Part shown: one piece after another, positions 15,261 through 22,490 of the stretch
Layout of the letters: each line of letters begins with the position of its first letter
How positions within the stretch are numbered: position 1 is the first letter of the stretch
The notes under the pieces: model-generated
Told to the model about the DNA's origin: nothing
What the model saw: only the letters and a program-made list of their open reading frames with translations
Databases searched by the model: none
Program-made: the position numbers and the translations under genes
From: Dehalococcoidia bacterium
GTDB lineage: Bacteria > Chloroflexota > Dehalococcoidia > GIF9 > UBA5629
Length of the DNA: 28,437 nucleotides
Assembly: GCA_041653995.1 (NCBI GenBank)
Contig: JBAZEK010000008.1
Location: 1 to 28,437, forward strand
Direction: 5' to 3'

Positions 15261-17660
15261 TTAATTTGGCAACCCGGGTGGCACGCCAACATACGGCTTG
15301 ACGGGTTCCTGTTCGCCCATCCAGCCATTACGCTCTGCCTCCCGGTTAAGCACGGTTATCCGCACACATGCGCAGTTAAAGTCACAAGTTGTATTCCAAC
15401 CATCCACCCATGCCTGATGCCCCTTTGGCGCTGCGAATAAGTGCATCTCCGGGTAGTGATAGAGATGGTGAACCGATAGACCGGGATTGGCAACCATCTG
15501 GTATCCCCACACAATATCCTGCACCGACTCGCTATCAGCAAGCGCCTTTTGCCCCTGCCCATAGGATTGCCCCGTTACCGTGCGGAACACCATCTCAAGA
15601 TACGCTGGGCTGCTTGGCTCAATCCCTGCCGCTGACCACGCCGTCTCAAGTTGCGCCATAAACTGTTCTTTGGTCAACCCTTCATCCACCGCACGATATA
15701 GCGCCAGCCGCAAATCATCCACTATCTTTCGCGCACTCTGATTGGCAAATGTAAGGCTGCGACTGCGTATTGCCGCCGATGCAGCAGCCCAGTCCGCCAA
15801 GCCATAACGGGCGCTGCCATCCGCCAATGCCTGCAAAAATGAACGCAGGGAATCATCGGCAACATCTATCTTTGTAATGCCCTGTGGCTGCTCGGCTAAT
15901 TTGGCATAGTTGGCAATGAGCTGGTCTGCATATTGGCGTTTCCACAATTCATTGCCATTATCCTTATAGCCAGCCAGCCAGCCGGTAATAGAGGCATCAT
16001 AGATTCGGTTGGTCAGTTCAACCAGGTCAAGCCCGTTCTTCCTGACCTCACGCAAATCGCCGCTTTCTTTGGCACTATCAATCGCGTCAAGCAGAGGCTG
16101 AAACTTATCATTTATCTGCTCTTTGGTGGTCGCTGGTCCACGATAGGTCGCTGCCAGCTTATCCAAGCCAGAGCGCAGCGCAGGCATTACTCGCTTTGCA
16201 ACCTGCACCGCATACAATTTGGCGGCGCCGATTATGCCCTCTGCTATGCGGCGCTGCTTATCGGTTTGCTCTATTAAGAACTTATCCCAGCCATCCACCA
16301 CCCGCTTGCCCTCTGTAAAACCGAAGGGTTGCGCTGGTTTGGGGGCAGCCTTGACAAGCTCCTCGCCCGGCTGCGGCTCCGGCGCTCCTATCTTTTTACG
16401 CAGCCATTTTGCCTCTATCGCCACCTGATCAGCGACGCCCAATACCGCAGTTAGGCGGGGAGCGTCAAACTCGGTCTCGGGTTGCGTGATAATGTGATAC
16501 TGTGGCGGTGTCTCGCCGGGATAATTATGCAGCCATATCCGGTCAACTATCTGCTGGAATAGTGGTTCCATCAAAGCCACCCAGCCCGCCTCACTGCGCC
16601 CCTGTGATTCAGCATGAACCTCTGATTGCGCAAGACTACCCGCACCACTTTGGGTCTGCATGTTGGCAAGGGTTTGACTGGTATATGCGTAACTTATCCC
16701 CGCTTCCATCTTGGCGAGCCAGGGTTGGAATATGTCACTGGTAGTGCGGGACATCTCGTGGAACTCAAGCGTATATTGATCCGGTGGATTATCCGGCATG
16801 GGGCTGGGCATCATCGGATCGGATTGCTCCGGCACCGGCACTTCACCAACTATCATGCCGGCGACGCGGGTATCTGCATCAATTATGTCATTCGCCCAGT
16901 CCTTTGCCCCAAGTGGCACCTTTGCCAGTATCCAGGGCAGGTCGTGGCGCTCCATGCCCTCAAGTGCCAGCGCATAAACATAGTTGTATATGTAGAGCAG
17001 CCGATAGCAACTTGAGATTACACCCCAACCATACGGACGCCAGGGGTCACGGGCACCAAGCCGCAACGATAGAACATCCTCACCTTCCCACGGAATACCG
17101 TAAGGCGCATAACGGGAATCGTTGAAATACGGTCGCGCCTTTTGGCTTAAATAGACATACTTGATAGCAAAGGACTGCACCGATTCAATCTCACTCGGTA
17201 AGGTCATGCTGCCTTGATTGATGAATGATAGCGTCAAATCAGAACGCCCATAATCCACTGCATCCCACAATAGCGCCTTTAGCGCTCCACTACCGTTGCC
17301 GAGTTGCGTTGGGATGTAGCGCTCCAAATACTTGCGCAACCATTCGCAGTGCTGCTTATGCTCGGGGTCACCAGAGGACTCTATTATCTCCTCCTCCAGC
17401 CCTTGTAGTGAACGCAATGCAGCGTCGCTAGTATCCCGTAATATCGGTTCGGTGCGGCGTAAATGTTCGTAAAGATGCAGTGGTGTGGTGAAACTGATTT
17501 GATTAGCACCCCAGGGACGATCGGAGTGCTGACGCTGGGGGTTGCGTATCTCCATGCCCTCAACCGGCGAAAACCACTGGTCACTTGCGCCGGTCATTAT
17601 ATTGGCAAGGTTAAGCCGCCACTTTTCCCACTTGATTGGTATGCCTTGTGGAGTTCCCAT
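15261..17660 (-). CDS. Portal protein fused to a MuF-type minor head protein
   Basis: I place the start at the ATG at 17660 (MGTPQGIPIK), which has a GGAGGT site five bases upstream; the longer frame begins with TTG. The 799 residues hold two parts. About 1-430 resembles Mu gp29-type (DUF935) portals: FTTPLHLYEHLRRTEPILRD, later WRPYGWGVISSCYRLLYIYNY and YAYTSQTLANMQTQSGAGSLAQSEVH. About 460-790 resembles Mu gpF: helical, then the C-terminal pattern with HHLYHYPEMH and CDFNCACVRITVL, a Cys cluster seen in MuF proteins. The portal forms the DNA channel; MuF proteins are packed in the head. The two are separate genes in Mu and SPP1. A promoter lies immediately upstream. Confidence 0.7.
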   Translation of the reverse strand: MGTPQGIPIKWEKWRLNLANIMTGASDQWFSPVEGMEIRNPQRQHSDRPWGANQISFTTPLHLYEHLRRTEPILRDTSDAALRSLQGLEEEIIESSGDPEHKQHCEWLRKYLERYIPTQLGNGSGALKALLWDAVDYGRSDLTLSFINQGSMTLPSEIESVQSFAIKYVYLSQKARPYFNDSRYAPYGIPWEGEDVLSLRLGARDPWRPYGWGVISSCYRLLYIYNYVYALALEGMERHDLPWILAKVPLGAKDWANDIIDADTRVAGMIVGEVPVPEQSDPMMPSPMPDNPPDQYTLEFHEMSRTTSDIFQPWLAKMEAGISYAYTSQTLANMQTQSGAGSLAQSEVHAESQGRSEAGWVALMEPLFQQIVDRIWLHNYPGETPPQYHIITQPETEFDAPRLTAVLGVADQVAIEAKWLRKKIGAPEPQPGEELVKAAPKPAQPFGFTEGKRVVDGWDKFLIEQTDKQRRIAEGIIGAAKLYAVQVAKRVMPALRSGLDKLAATYRGPATTKEQINDKFQPLLDAIDSAKESGDLREVRKNGLDLVELTNRIYDASITGWLAGYKDNGNELWKRQYADQLIANYAKLAEQPQGITKIDVADDSLRSFLQALADGSARYGLADWAAASAAIRSRSLTFANQSARKIVDDLRLALYRAVDEGLTKEQFMAQLETAWSAAGIEPSSPAYLEMVFRTVTGQSYGQGQKALADSESVQDIVWGYQMVANPGLSVHHLYHYPEMHLFAAPKGHQAWVDGWNTTCDFNCACVRITVLNREAERNGWMGEQEPVKPYVGVPPGLPN

Positions 17661-17678
17661 AAATGACCTCCACAATAG

Positions 17679-17706
17679 CTTATACTACCACTTTTGTTAA
17701 AGTCAA
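17679..17706 (-). promoter_or_regulatory. Sigma70-like promoter before the portal-MuF gene
   Basis: Read leftward, TTGACT (17706-17701), a 16-base spacer and TATAAG (17684-17679) form a plausible promoter. Start would be near 17672, so the leader is only about a dozen bases and begins at the GGAGGT ribosome site (17671-17666). It may raise expression of head genes independently of the terminase transcript. Confidence 0.5.
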
Positions 17707-17720
17707 GCAATAAGATTTGT

Positions 17721-17745
17721 TGTCAATAGGTGTCAATGGTTGACA
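17721..17745. repeat. Ten-base-phased TGTCAAT repeats with an inverted TTGACA half
   Basis: TGTCAAT occurs at 17721-17727 and 17731-17737, exactly one helical turn apart, followed by the inverted TTGACA at 17740-17745. They lie upstream of the promoter at 17679-17706 within the 117-base non-coding gap between terminase and portal. The spacing suggests a binding site for an activator or repressor. The same TTGACA/TGTCAA word recurs in the divergent control region near 23030. Confidence 0.4.
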
Positions 17746-17777
17746 GTGCTATATTTGCTGCGATGGGGATATATAGA

Positions 17778-19205
17778 TTATGATATTTGCTTGCTTAATC
17801 GTTGTTTGCCGCGTCCTCCGCTATCCCGCTTTTTAGTGGGGGTTGATGTTGGGGGGGGGCTGCCTTGCTTGGCATACCCAAGCCGCCGCGATGCTGACCA
17901 CGCCAACATCGCCGCCGTTACCATATCATCGTGACATTCGTTATTAGCCTCATATCTATATCTCCCGCTCGGCAATGGGTGATAAAGGAAGTTATACATT
18001 TCATGCACCAATTTCTCGCCCAGTTCGCTATGCGCTATCGCCACCTCATTACGCTCCGATGCCACGCTGAAATCCAGCACCAGTTGTTCCTTCCAATTTA
18101 GGGGCGCATCCTTATATGGCAGCGCCCCCATAGTCACGCCGTAGCATCGTATCCCATGCTTGCAAAGTATCTCTATCACCGGCGAACCATAGCCCGTTGC
18201 ATCAACCCATATCGGCAACCCGCCGCCGTATTTCTCCCATATTGGCTTGACCTTTTCAGCAACCATGTCCCAGCTTATCCCCTGCGTATGTAGCATGGGA
18301 AACATTGCGCCATCACGGGTGCAGGCAACCAACGCGGTATAGTCCACCGTTTGCCCCAAGTCCAACCCAAATGCTACCGGTACGCCTTCGCTTAACACGC
18401 CCAACTTGGCGCCAAGATTGAACGCCATCTCTGTGCCCAGGAATACCCCGCCGCTCGGCAAGCCCCAACGATTCAAGCATTCCCGTTCAAACACCAGTCG
18501 CGGAGTAGTGCGCTCGGCACGCAGCACCTTCTCCATCCACTGTTGTTGCGTAAGGTGCGCGGGCTTGATGGGATAACCCTGCTCGTCCATTGGATAATCA
18601 AACACCGTAAAGTAGTCGGGATCGGCGGGGGCACCCTTTAATACAAGTTCATGGATGAATGTGCCTGCCTTCTTTGACGTAATGTATAATCGCCGCACAC
18701 CCGGGCGAAAGTTGTATTCGCAAATAGGGAAGAAGTCGGGGTGATAAAAGCAGCACTCTTCAAATATCCAATACTCCGGTTCCTTAATACCCCGGATACG
18801 ATCCACGCCCTCCGTGTCCCGGCAAGTGAATGTCCACAATGTGCCACCACCGGGAATATAAACAGCCGCATCATCCTTGACATGGCGCAAACCAGGGATG
18901 CGGCGTTTTGCCTCTGGCACAAATGATTCCTTGATGTGCTTATATTCAATGGAACACCAGGCGCCGATTACATCTGGCTTTGCCCACGAGAATGGATTCT
19001 CCGGGTTAAGCAACTGCACCGCCGCCGCCGTTTTACCCACATCACGGGGGGCGGTGATAATAATAGCTGGCTTATCACAGGTCAATATCTGATGCCAAAA
19101 GTCATTTAGCACATAGGCTTGACGGGATAATGTCATGCGGTTACGCTCCCGCCATGTCTCGCCAGCGATACTCTTAACTGATTTCCGTGATGTCCGCACT
19201 AACAC
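17778..19205 (-). CDS. terL: Terminase large subunit
   Basis: The ATPase/nuclease that packages DNA into the head. N-terminal ATPase: Walker A APRDVGKTA at residues 52-60 and Walker B YWIFEE at 145-150, where the final Glu is catalytic. C-terminal RNase H-like nuclease: GLDLGQTVDYT with Asp282, WVDATGYG with Asp335, and CHDDMVT with Asp426/Asp427 as the last metal ligand. At 475 residues the length is normal. The longer GTG start at 19205 has GGAGGAG seven bases ahead but overlaps the small subunit by 32 bases; an ATG at 19136 (MTLSRQAYVL) with GGGAG is the alternative, and I cannot decide from sequence. A C9 tract near the 3' end is unusual. Confidence 0.9.
   Translation of the reverse strand: MLVRTSRKSVKSIAGETWRERNRMTLSRQAYVLNDFWHQILTCDKPAIIITAPRDVGKTAAAVQLLNPENPFSWAKPDVIGAWCSIEYKHIKESFVPEAKRRIPGLRHVKDDAAVYIPGGGTLWTFTCRDTEGVDRIRGIKEPEYWIFEECCFYHPDFFPICEYNFRPGVRRLYITSKKAGTFIHELVLKGAPADPDYFTVFDYPMDEQGYPIKPAHLTQQQWMEKVLRAERTTPRLVFERECLNRWGLPSGGVFLGTEMAFNLGAKLGVLSEGVPVAFGLDLGQTVDYTALVACTRDGAMFPMLHTQGISWDMVAEKVKPIWEKYGGGLPIWVDATGYGSPVIEILCKHGIRCYGVTMGALPYKDAPLNWKEQLVLDFSVASERNEVAIAHSELGEKLVHEMYNFLYHPLPSGRYRYEANNECHDDMVTAAMLAWSASRRLGYAKQGSPPPTSTPTKKRDSGGRGKQRLSKQIS
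17851..17859 (-). repeat. Nine-base C homopolymer inside the 3' end of terL
   Basis: On the plus strand nine G lie in a row; in the coding strand this is C9, read as Pro codons (QGSPPPTSTP) about 27 residues from the terminase C-terminus. Slippage would change only the short basic tail and leave the nuclease intact. It could be a phase-variable tract or a sequencing-error hot spot. Confidence 0.6.
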
Positions 19206-19698
19206 GGCGCAACTCCTCCATTATTGGTTTGATTATATCAGGTGCCAAGCCACGCGATTCCAGGATACTCTGCGCTTTCTTCAGCCACATCTCCCGCGCC
19301 CTATCCACAAAGGCGGCAATCTGCGCCTCCTCCATAGGAACCATCGGGCAGGCTTTAATGGCGGCGGTGATAATACTGGTTTCATCCTTATCCCAATCCC
19401 CACTATTGTAATGCTCCAGCGCAATACAAGCAGCGGTGCGCGCCAGGCGCTCCCATCGTTCCGGTGTGCCGGTAGTAGCGCGGCGCTTGGTAGTAATAGA
19501 CGGAACAACCAACTTCGCCTGATCATCCGGCGACCGCTTCCACCCCGCCTTAACCCAAAGCTGGATGATTTTGCCCGCCTCGGTTTCCGGGATTTCCCCA
19601 AAATCACGGAGCTGGTAAACCCCAATCACCTTAATCCCGGCAGCGGTAAGTTCACTGTGTAATTTAGCAGCGATGCGCTTCAGCTCTACATTTGCCAT
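19174..19698 (-). CDS. terS: Probable terminase small subunit
   Basis: The 174-residue protein directly precedes terL and overlaps its longer start by 32 bases. It has a wing- or HTH-like N-terminal part (ELTAAGIKVIGVYQLRDFGEIP), a basic link (WKRSPDDQ, TTKRRATTG) and a helical C-terminal half (DRAREMWLKKAQSILESRGL). Small terminases bind the packaging site and activate TerL, so the two stand in the expected operon order. No conserved motif is strong; the name rests on position and helical, DNA-binding-like build. Its start is an ATG after a G-rich stretch (GGGGTGGTGG) with no perfect ribosome site. Confidence 0.55.
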   Translation of the reverse strand: MANVELKRIAAKLHSELTAAGIKVIGVYQLRDFGEIPETEAGKIIQLWVKAGWKRSPDDQAKLVVPSITTKRRATTGTPERWERLARTAACIALEHYNSGDWDKDETSIITAAIKACPMVPMEEAQIAAFVDRAREMWLKKAQSILESRGLAPDIIKPIMEELRRVSADITEIS

Positions 19699-19763
19699 GA
19701 TTCCACCACCCCATTTGTTACAGATAGATGCTTGACAAAATCAAGTGTAACAAATCTGTAACA

Positions 19764-19780
19764 CCGTAAGTTATTGATAA
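19764..19780 (-). repeat. Inverted partial copy of the iteron-region 24-base repeat
   Basis: CCGTAAGTTATTGATAA at this place matches, in opposite orientation, the CGTAAGT...ATTGATAA core of the two direct copies at 19911 and 19983, with one mismatch (T for C after CGTAAGT). Confidence 0.5.
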
Positions 19781-19910
19781 TCCTACCTATTGTTACAAGT
19801 AACAGATGTAACAGATCAGTAGTTATGTGATGATAAAAATGGGGTCTAGGGACACCCCTAAATAACGGAGAAAAGTGAAAACCATCTGTAACACCTGTAA
19901 CAGTAACAAG

Positions 19911-19934
19911 ATTGTTATTTATCAATGACTTACG
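19911..19934 (+). repeat. 24-base direct repeat, copy 1
   Basis: The word starting ATTGTTATTTATC and ending ATGACTTACG is identical to the copy 72 bases further right (19983-20006). The exact 72-base spacing lets a spurious frame read RKSLINNN twice. It lies inside the iteron field. Confidence 0.85.
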
Positions 19935-19982
19935 GCGTAACAGATTGTTACAGATGAATTTTCCAACCCCTTCATCTGTTAC

Positions 19983-20006
19983 ATTGTTATTTATCAATGA
20001 CTTACG
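19983..20006 (+). repeat. 24-base direct repeat, copy 2
   Basis: Identical to the copy at 19911-19934. The repeat ends four bases before the helicase stop codon. Confidence 0.85.
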
Positions 20007-20010
20007 CAAA

Positions 20011-21852
20011 TTACCCATCTCCCCTTGCATTTACATCTTTCTTCGGTAATCTCTTAACCGTCCATTCCCGCTTGATTTCCCCGTTTTTGCGGGTAGGTGG
20101 AGCCTTATCATATCCGAGCCGTGCCAGTTCTTTGCCGAGTGAAATGGCGCTCCCCTTGATGCTGGGATTAACTCGGTGCAACTCGGCAAGTATCTCGGTA
20201 GCGGACAGGTATTCAATTCCAATCTCGCTGGCGAACCCCTCTGGTTTATCAAAGAGGTCAAGAAAAGCCGATAGTATGTCCGGCTCCTGGTAGAATTGTT
20301 CGCTGTGTTCAAGCATTTCATAAATGAACCCACGATTATCAGCGAGTATATCATCCTTTTGGGCTAACGCTTGTGCCCACACCTGGTCACCGCAATAAGG
20401 GGGCAGTTCATCTATAGGGTCGTCAAGTGGATTGTCGGGTTCCAACTTAATCACCCAAAATCGGCGGTTGCCGGTAGGGTCAGATAGAAACCGATCATCA
20501 TTGGTGTCACCGCAGAATGATGCCCGGCGGGGGCGGCTAATAGGATAGTGCCCGTATGCCTTGCGGTATTTGACTTTGGATAGCGTGAGATAACCCTTGA
20601 GGGTATTATAGTCAGCGCGCTGGAATGATGCCAGTTCGGAAACGTTGATGATAAAGTTATCAGATAGCGCCTCAAAACTATCTTTGTTGTGTAAGTCGGG
20701 CAATGTTTCGCTGTAATAGTCGTGGAGTTGCGGCGGACATAGATGGCGGAGGAATGTTGATTTGCCGATGCCCTGGGCGCCGGTCAATATGAGCATCCCC
20801 TGGGGAATGAACTCTGATGTAATGGAGGCGATGGATGCCGCAAGCCAGTGGCGCAGGATACTGGGCACTAATGCCGGTGAATGTTTGGTGTGTAATTTGG
20901 TGGCGAGTTCGGCTATATGGTCACCACCATCCCAGCTTAACCCTAATAGCCAGTCATTCACAGGGTTGGTGGATGGGCAGAATTCCGATTCAAGTATGCT
21001 GATGAAATAGTCTTTGGATGCTTTGGCGCGCTTTAATGATTCATCGGTGAATGGCAGGGTATGCCAGATGGTATTAAGGTCGCGCTCTGATAAGCGGGAT
21101 ACCTTGCCATTGGCTTTACGCATGAGAGCGTCAAGGAATCCATTATGGAATATGCCGTTGTGAGTGGCATGGTCAATCACGAGTTTGATGTGTTCTGGGA
21201 TGTTTTGATCGGCAACAGATGTAGCGGGAGCAAAATCAGATACCTTAATAGTTGATTCGGGTTTTGGCGCTGCCCACTGCTTGCCATTATCTATCGCTTG
21301 CTGTAATACTTCATTGGCAAGTTCTTCCCCGTAGTAACCATCCTTTTCTTTATCCTGTATCCAATCATATATGTCGTATTTGTCGGATCGCTTGGGGTTG
21401 ATATCCCACAAGATACACTCACCAATATCACCCAGCGCCCCCGCTATGGCATCGCCGACTTGCCGAGCATACTTGCGCCCGGGTGTATCGCAATCGGGGA
21501 TAATAAGCCAGTGGGAACCAGGTATGGCGTAGTCTAAAAAATGACCGGGCTTGCTTGCCGCCCCCTGGTATAAACAGGTTGCAGTTAATCCAATCTTGAT
21601 TAACGCCTCTGCCTTCTTCTCGCCCTCCACCACTATTATCCATTTGCCATCGTCAATAGCGGCAAGGATGCCGGGCAGATTATATGGCGTTGTTTTCCAT
21701 TCAGCCAGCAATGACTTGAGTGGTTTACCTGTCTCGGCATCCACCGGGTAAAACGCTTTTTTGCCGGTGCCAGTTTCGCTTGCCTCTTTGCGCACCTTGA
21801 CAAATAGGGTGCGTCCATCGGCGTCACGATAACCCTCGTAACGAGTGGTCAT
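20011..21852 (-). CDS. Primase/helicase: Toprim domain plus VirE-type ATPase
   Basis: I choose the ATG at 21852 (MTTRYEGYRD), ten bases after the preceding stop and with a G-rich ribosome site; the frame stays open further upstream only through the neighbour gene. The 613 residues contain a Toprim fold (VVEGEKKAEAL with Glu77, then IIPDCDTPG with Asp120 and Asp122), a linker, and a VirE/SF3-like ATPase: Walker A GAQGIGKST near 358-366, Walker B-like FIINVSELASF near 400-410 and the arginine segment DPTGNRRFWVI near 459-468. Such proteins combine primer synthesis and unwinding in phage replication. No zinc-binding domain is seen in front of Toprim, so it may need a partner. It is the only replication gene found. 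Confidence 0.8.
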   Translation of the reverse strand: MTTRYEGYRDADGRTLFVKVRKEASETGTGKKAFYPVDAETGKPLKSLLAEWKTTPYNLPGILAAIDDGKWIIVVEGEKKAEALIKIGLTATCLYQGAASKPGHFLDYAIPGSHWLIIPDCDTPGRKYARQVGDAIAGALGDIGECILWDINPKRSDKYDIYDWIQDKEKDGYYGEELANEVLQQAIDNGKQWAAPKPESTIKVSDFAPATSVADQNIPEHIKLVIDHATHNGIFHNGFLDALMRKANGKVSRLSERDLNTIWHTLPFTDESLKRAKASKDYFISILESEFCPSTNPVNDWLLGLSWDGGDHIAELATKLHTKHSPALVPSILRHWLAASIASITSEFIPQGMLILTGAQGIGKSTFLRHLCPPQLHDYYSETLPDLHNKDSFEALSDNFIINVSELASFQRADYNTLKGYLTLSKVKYRKAYGHYPISRPRRASFCGDTNDDRFLSDPTGNRRFWVIKLEPDNPLDDPIDELPPYCGDQVWAQALAQKDDILADNRGFIYEMLEHSEQFYQEPDILSAFLDLFDKPEGFASEIGIEYLSATEILAELHRVNPSIKGSAISLGKELARLGYDKAPPTRKNGEIKREWTVKRLPKKDVNARGDG

Positions 21853-21862
21853 GCCGCCCCCC

Positions 21863-22081
21863 CTATTTTTTGAATCGCTTGTCGGGTGGCGGGGTGTATG
21901 CCCGCACATAATCAATCTTGAATAATAGCCTATCCTTGCTGCCATGCCGCTTGATTGGCTTTAACCTGCCATTACTAATCCAGCGCCTCACCGTGCTGAT
22001 GCTGACGCTGAAGTGTTTTGCAATATCGTAAATATCCCAGCAATCAGGGGGTTTGATAACGTCTCCTGCATAAACCGCCAT
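21863..22081 (-). CDS. Excisionase/MerR-type helix-turn-helix protein
   Basis: The 72-residue protein carries a winged HTH of the excisionase/MerR type at residues 16-60 (WDIYDIAKHFSVSISTVRRW, then GRLKPIKR and a wing with RLLFKIDYV). Such proteins bind DNA as regulators or excisionases; as no integrase is near, a regulator is likelier. The ATG at 22081 follows GAAAGGATG. A perfect 30-bp palindrome lies 20 bases upstream of it and a TTGACT box further up, so the gene may control itself. It ends in AAAAAATAG ten bases before the helicase start. Confidence 0.65.
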   Translation of the reverse strand: MAVYAGDVIKPPDCWDIYDIAKHFSVSISTVRRWISNGRLKPIKRHGSKDRLLFKIDYVRAYTPPPDKRFKK

Positions 22082-22100
22082 GCCCGTAGTGCATCCTTTC

Positions 22101-22130
22101 TAATGATGATTGATATATCAATCATCATTA
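22101..22130. promoter_or_regulatory. Perfect 30-bp palindrome, candidate operator of the HTH gene
   Basis: The half TAATGATGATTGATA is followed by its exact reverse complement with no spacer. It sits between the TTGACT box (22152-22147) and the HTH gene start at 22081 and would cover any -10 element used with that box. Chance occurrence of a 15-bp perfect arm is very unlikely, so it probably binds a dimeric repressor, plausibly the HTH protein it precedes. Confidence 0.65.
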
Positions 22131-22152
22131 ATCAATAATATAAAGAAGTCAA
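22124..22152 (-). promoter_or_regulatory. Tentative promoter overlapping the palindrome
   Basis: Leftward TTGACT (22152-22147) lies 16-17 bases before a weak TAATGA/AATGAT -10 candidate (about 22130-22124). The -10 half is inside the palindrome, which fits a repressed promoter. The poor -10 match keeps this uncertain. Confidence 0.3.
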
Positions 22153-22157
22153 GGGGA

Positions 22158-22179
22158 ATTTTAGGGTTGCCCCTAAAAT
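22158..22179 (-). terminator. Nine-base-pair hairpin with GCAA tetraloop at a stop codon
   Basis: In the transcribed (minus) strand, ATTTTAGGG pairs with CCCTAAAAT across the loop GCAA, a GNRA tetraloop. The TAG stop of the 105-residue membrane protein lies inside the 5' arm. No U-tract follows, so it may be an imperfect terminator, an attenuator or an mRNA-stabilising element separating the first genes from the replication genes. Confidence 0.5.
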
Positions 22180-22490
22180 ATCCCGAGTAACTTCAATGCA
22201 AGCAGCGCTCCGAATAGCAGTCCAGCGGCGAATCCCAGCCCATTGGATAGCATGGTGCGTTTGCGCCATCGCCGGTCATTCTCATTGCAGGCAGCGGCGG
22301 CAATCCGTAAATCGCCGAGCTTAATGTCATTACTAATAGATATGACATTCCTGCCGATGCCCTCCACTATCCCCCCCAATGCGTCCAGGGGAGGCTGCAT
22401 AGCCTGGCGTGCCAGTTCAGCGGCAGTGGCAACCAATAATGCTTCGCGCTCCGTCCACTGAATCGGCTCCTGCTGTTTACTCGGCGGCAT
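22173..22490 (-). CDS. Small membrane-anchored protein, unknown function
   Basis: The start at 22490 (MPPSKQQEPI) overlaps the upstream TAA by 14 bases and has GGAAGG nine bases ahead; a longer start would overlap that gene by 160 bases. The 105 residues have a long amphipathic helix region (about 13-60: EREALLVATAAELARQAM and later) and a C-terminal membrane helix (about 82-105: NGLGFAAGLLFGALLALKLLGIF). A small C-tail-anchored protein early in a phage arm may be an exclusion or membrane-anchoring factor, but nothing proves that. The hairpin at 22158-22179 spans its stop codon. Confidence 0.5.
   Translation of the reverse strand: MPPSKQQEPIQWTEREALLVATAAELARQAMQPPLDALGGIVEGIGRNVISISNDIKLGDLRIAAAACNENDRRWRKRTMLSNGLGFAAGLLFGALLALKLLGIF

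Larger units (their letters stand above)
19699..20010. other. 312-base non-coding region packed with TGTTACA/TGTAACA iterons
   Basis: This gap between the helicase stop and the small terminase start holds at least nine copies of TGTAACA or TGTTACA in both orientations (starting at about 19716, 19746, 19757, 19791, 19887, 19896, 19946 and 19977), many extended to the ten-base word ATCTGTAACA or its reverse (19716-19725, 19754-19763, 19884-19893, 19946-19955), with tandem GTAACAGAT at 19799-19816. Two 24-base direct repeats and one inverted partial copy add further structure. It is AT-rich. The build resembles an iteron origin or an operator cluster for an early/late switch. A GGGGT-N8-ACCCC hairpin sits at 19841-19858. 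Confidence 0.55.

Noticed and set aside
19841..19858. GGGGT-N8-ACCCC as a terminator
   Set aside because: Only a five-base stem with an eight-base loop and no U-tract on either strand.
19686..20030. 114-residue minus-strand frame across the iteron region, with RKSLINNN twice
   Set aside because: It starts inside the helicase gene, and the repeated peptide follows from the two exact 24-base DNA repeats spaced 72 bases (24 codons). The frame has no good ribosome site and ends inside the small terminase gene start.
21852..21880. Ribosomal frameshift joining the HTH protein to the helicase at AAAAAATAG
   Set aside because: A +1 shift would be needed and no classic -1 heptamer is in frame; the helicase has its own ATG and G-rich ribosome site ten bases after the stop.
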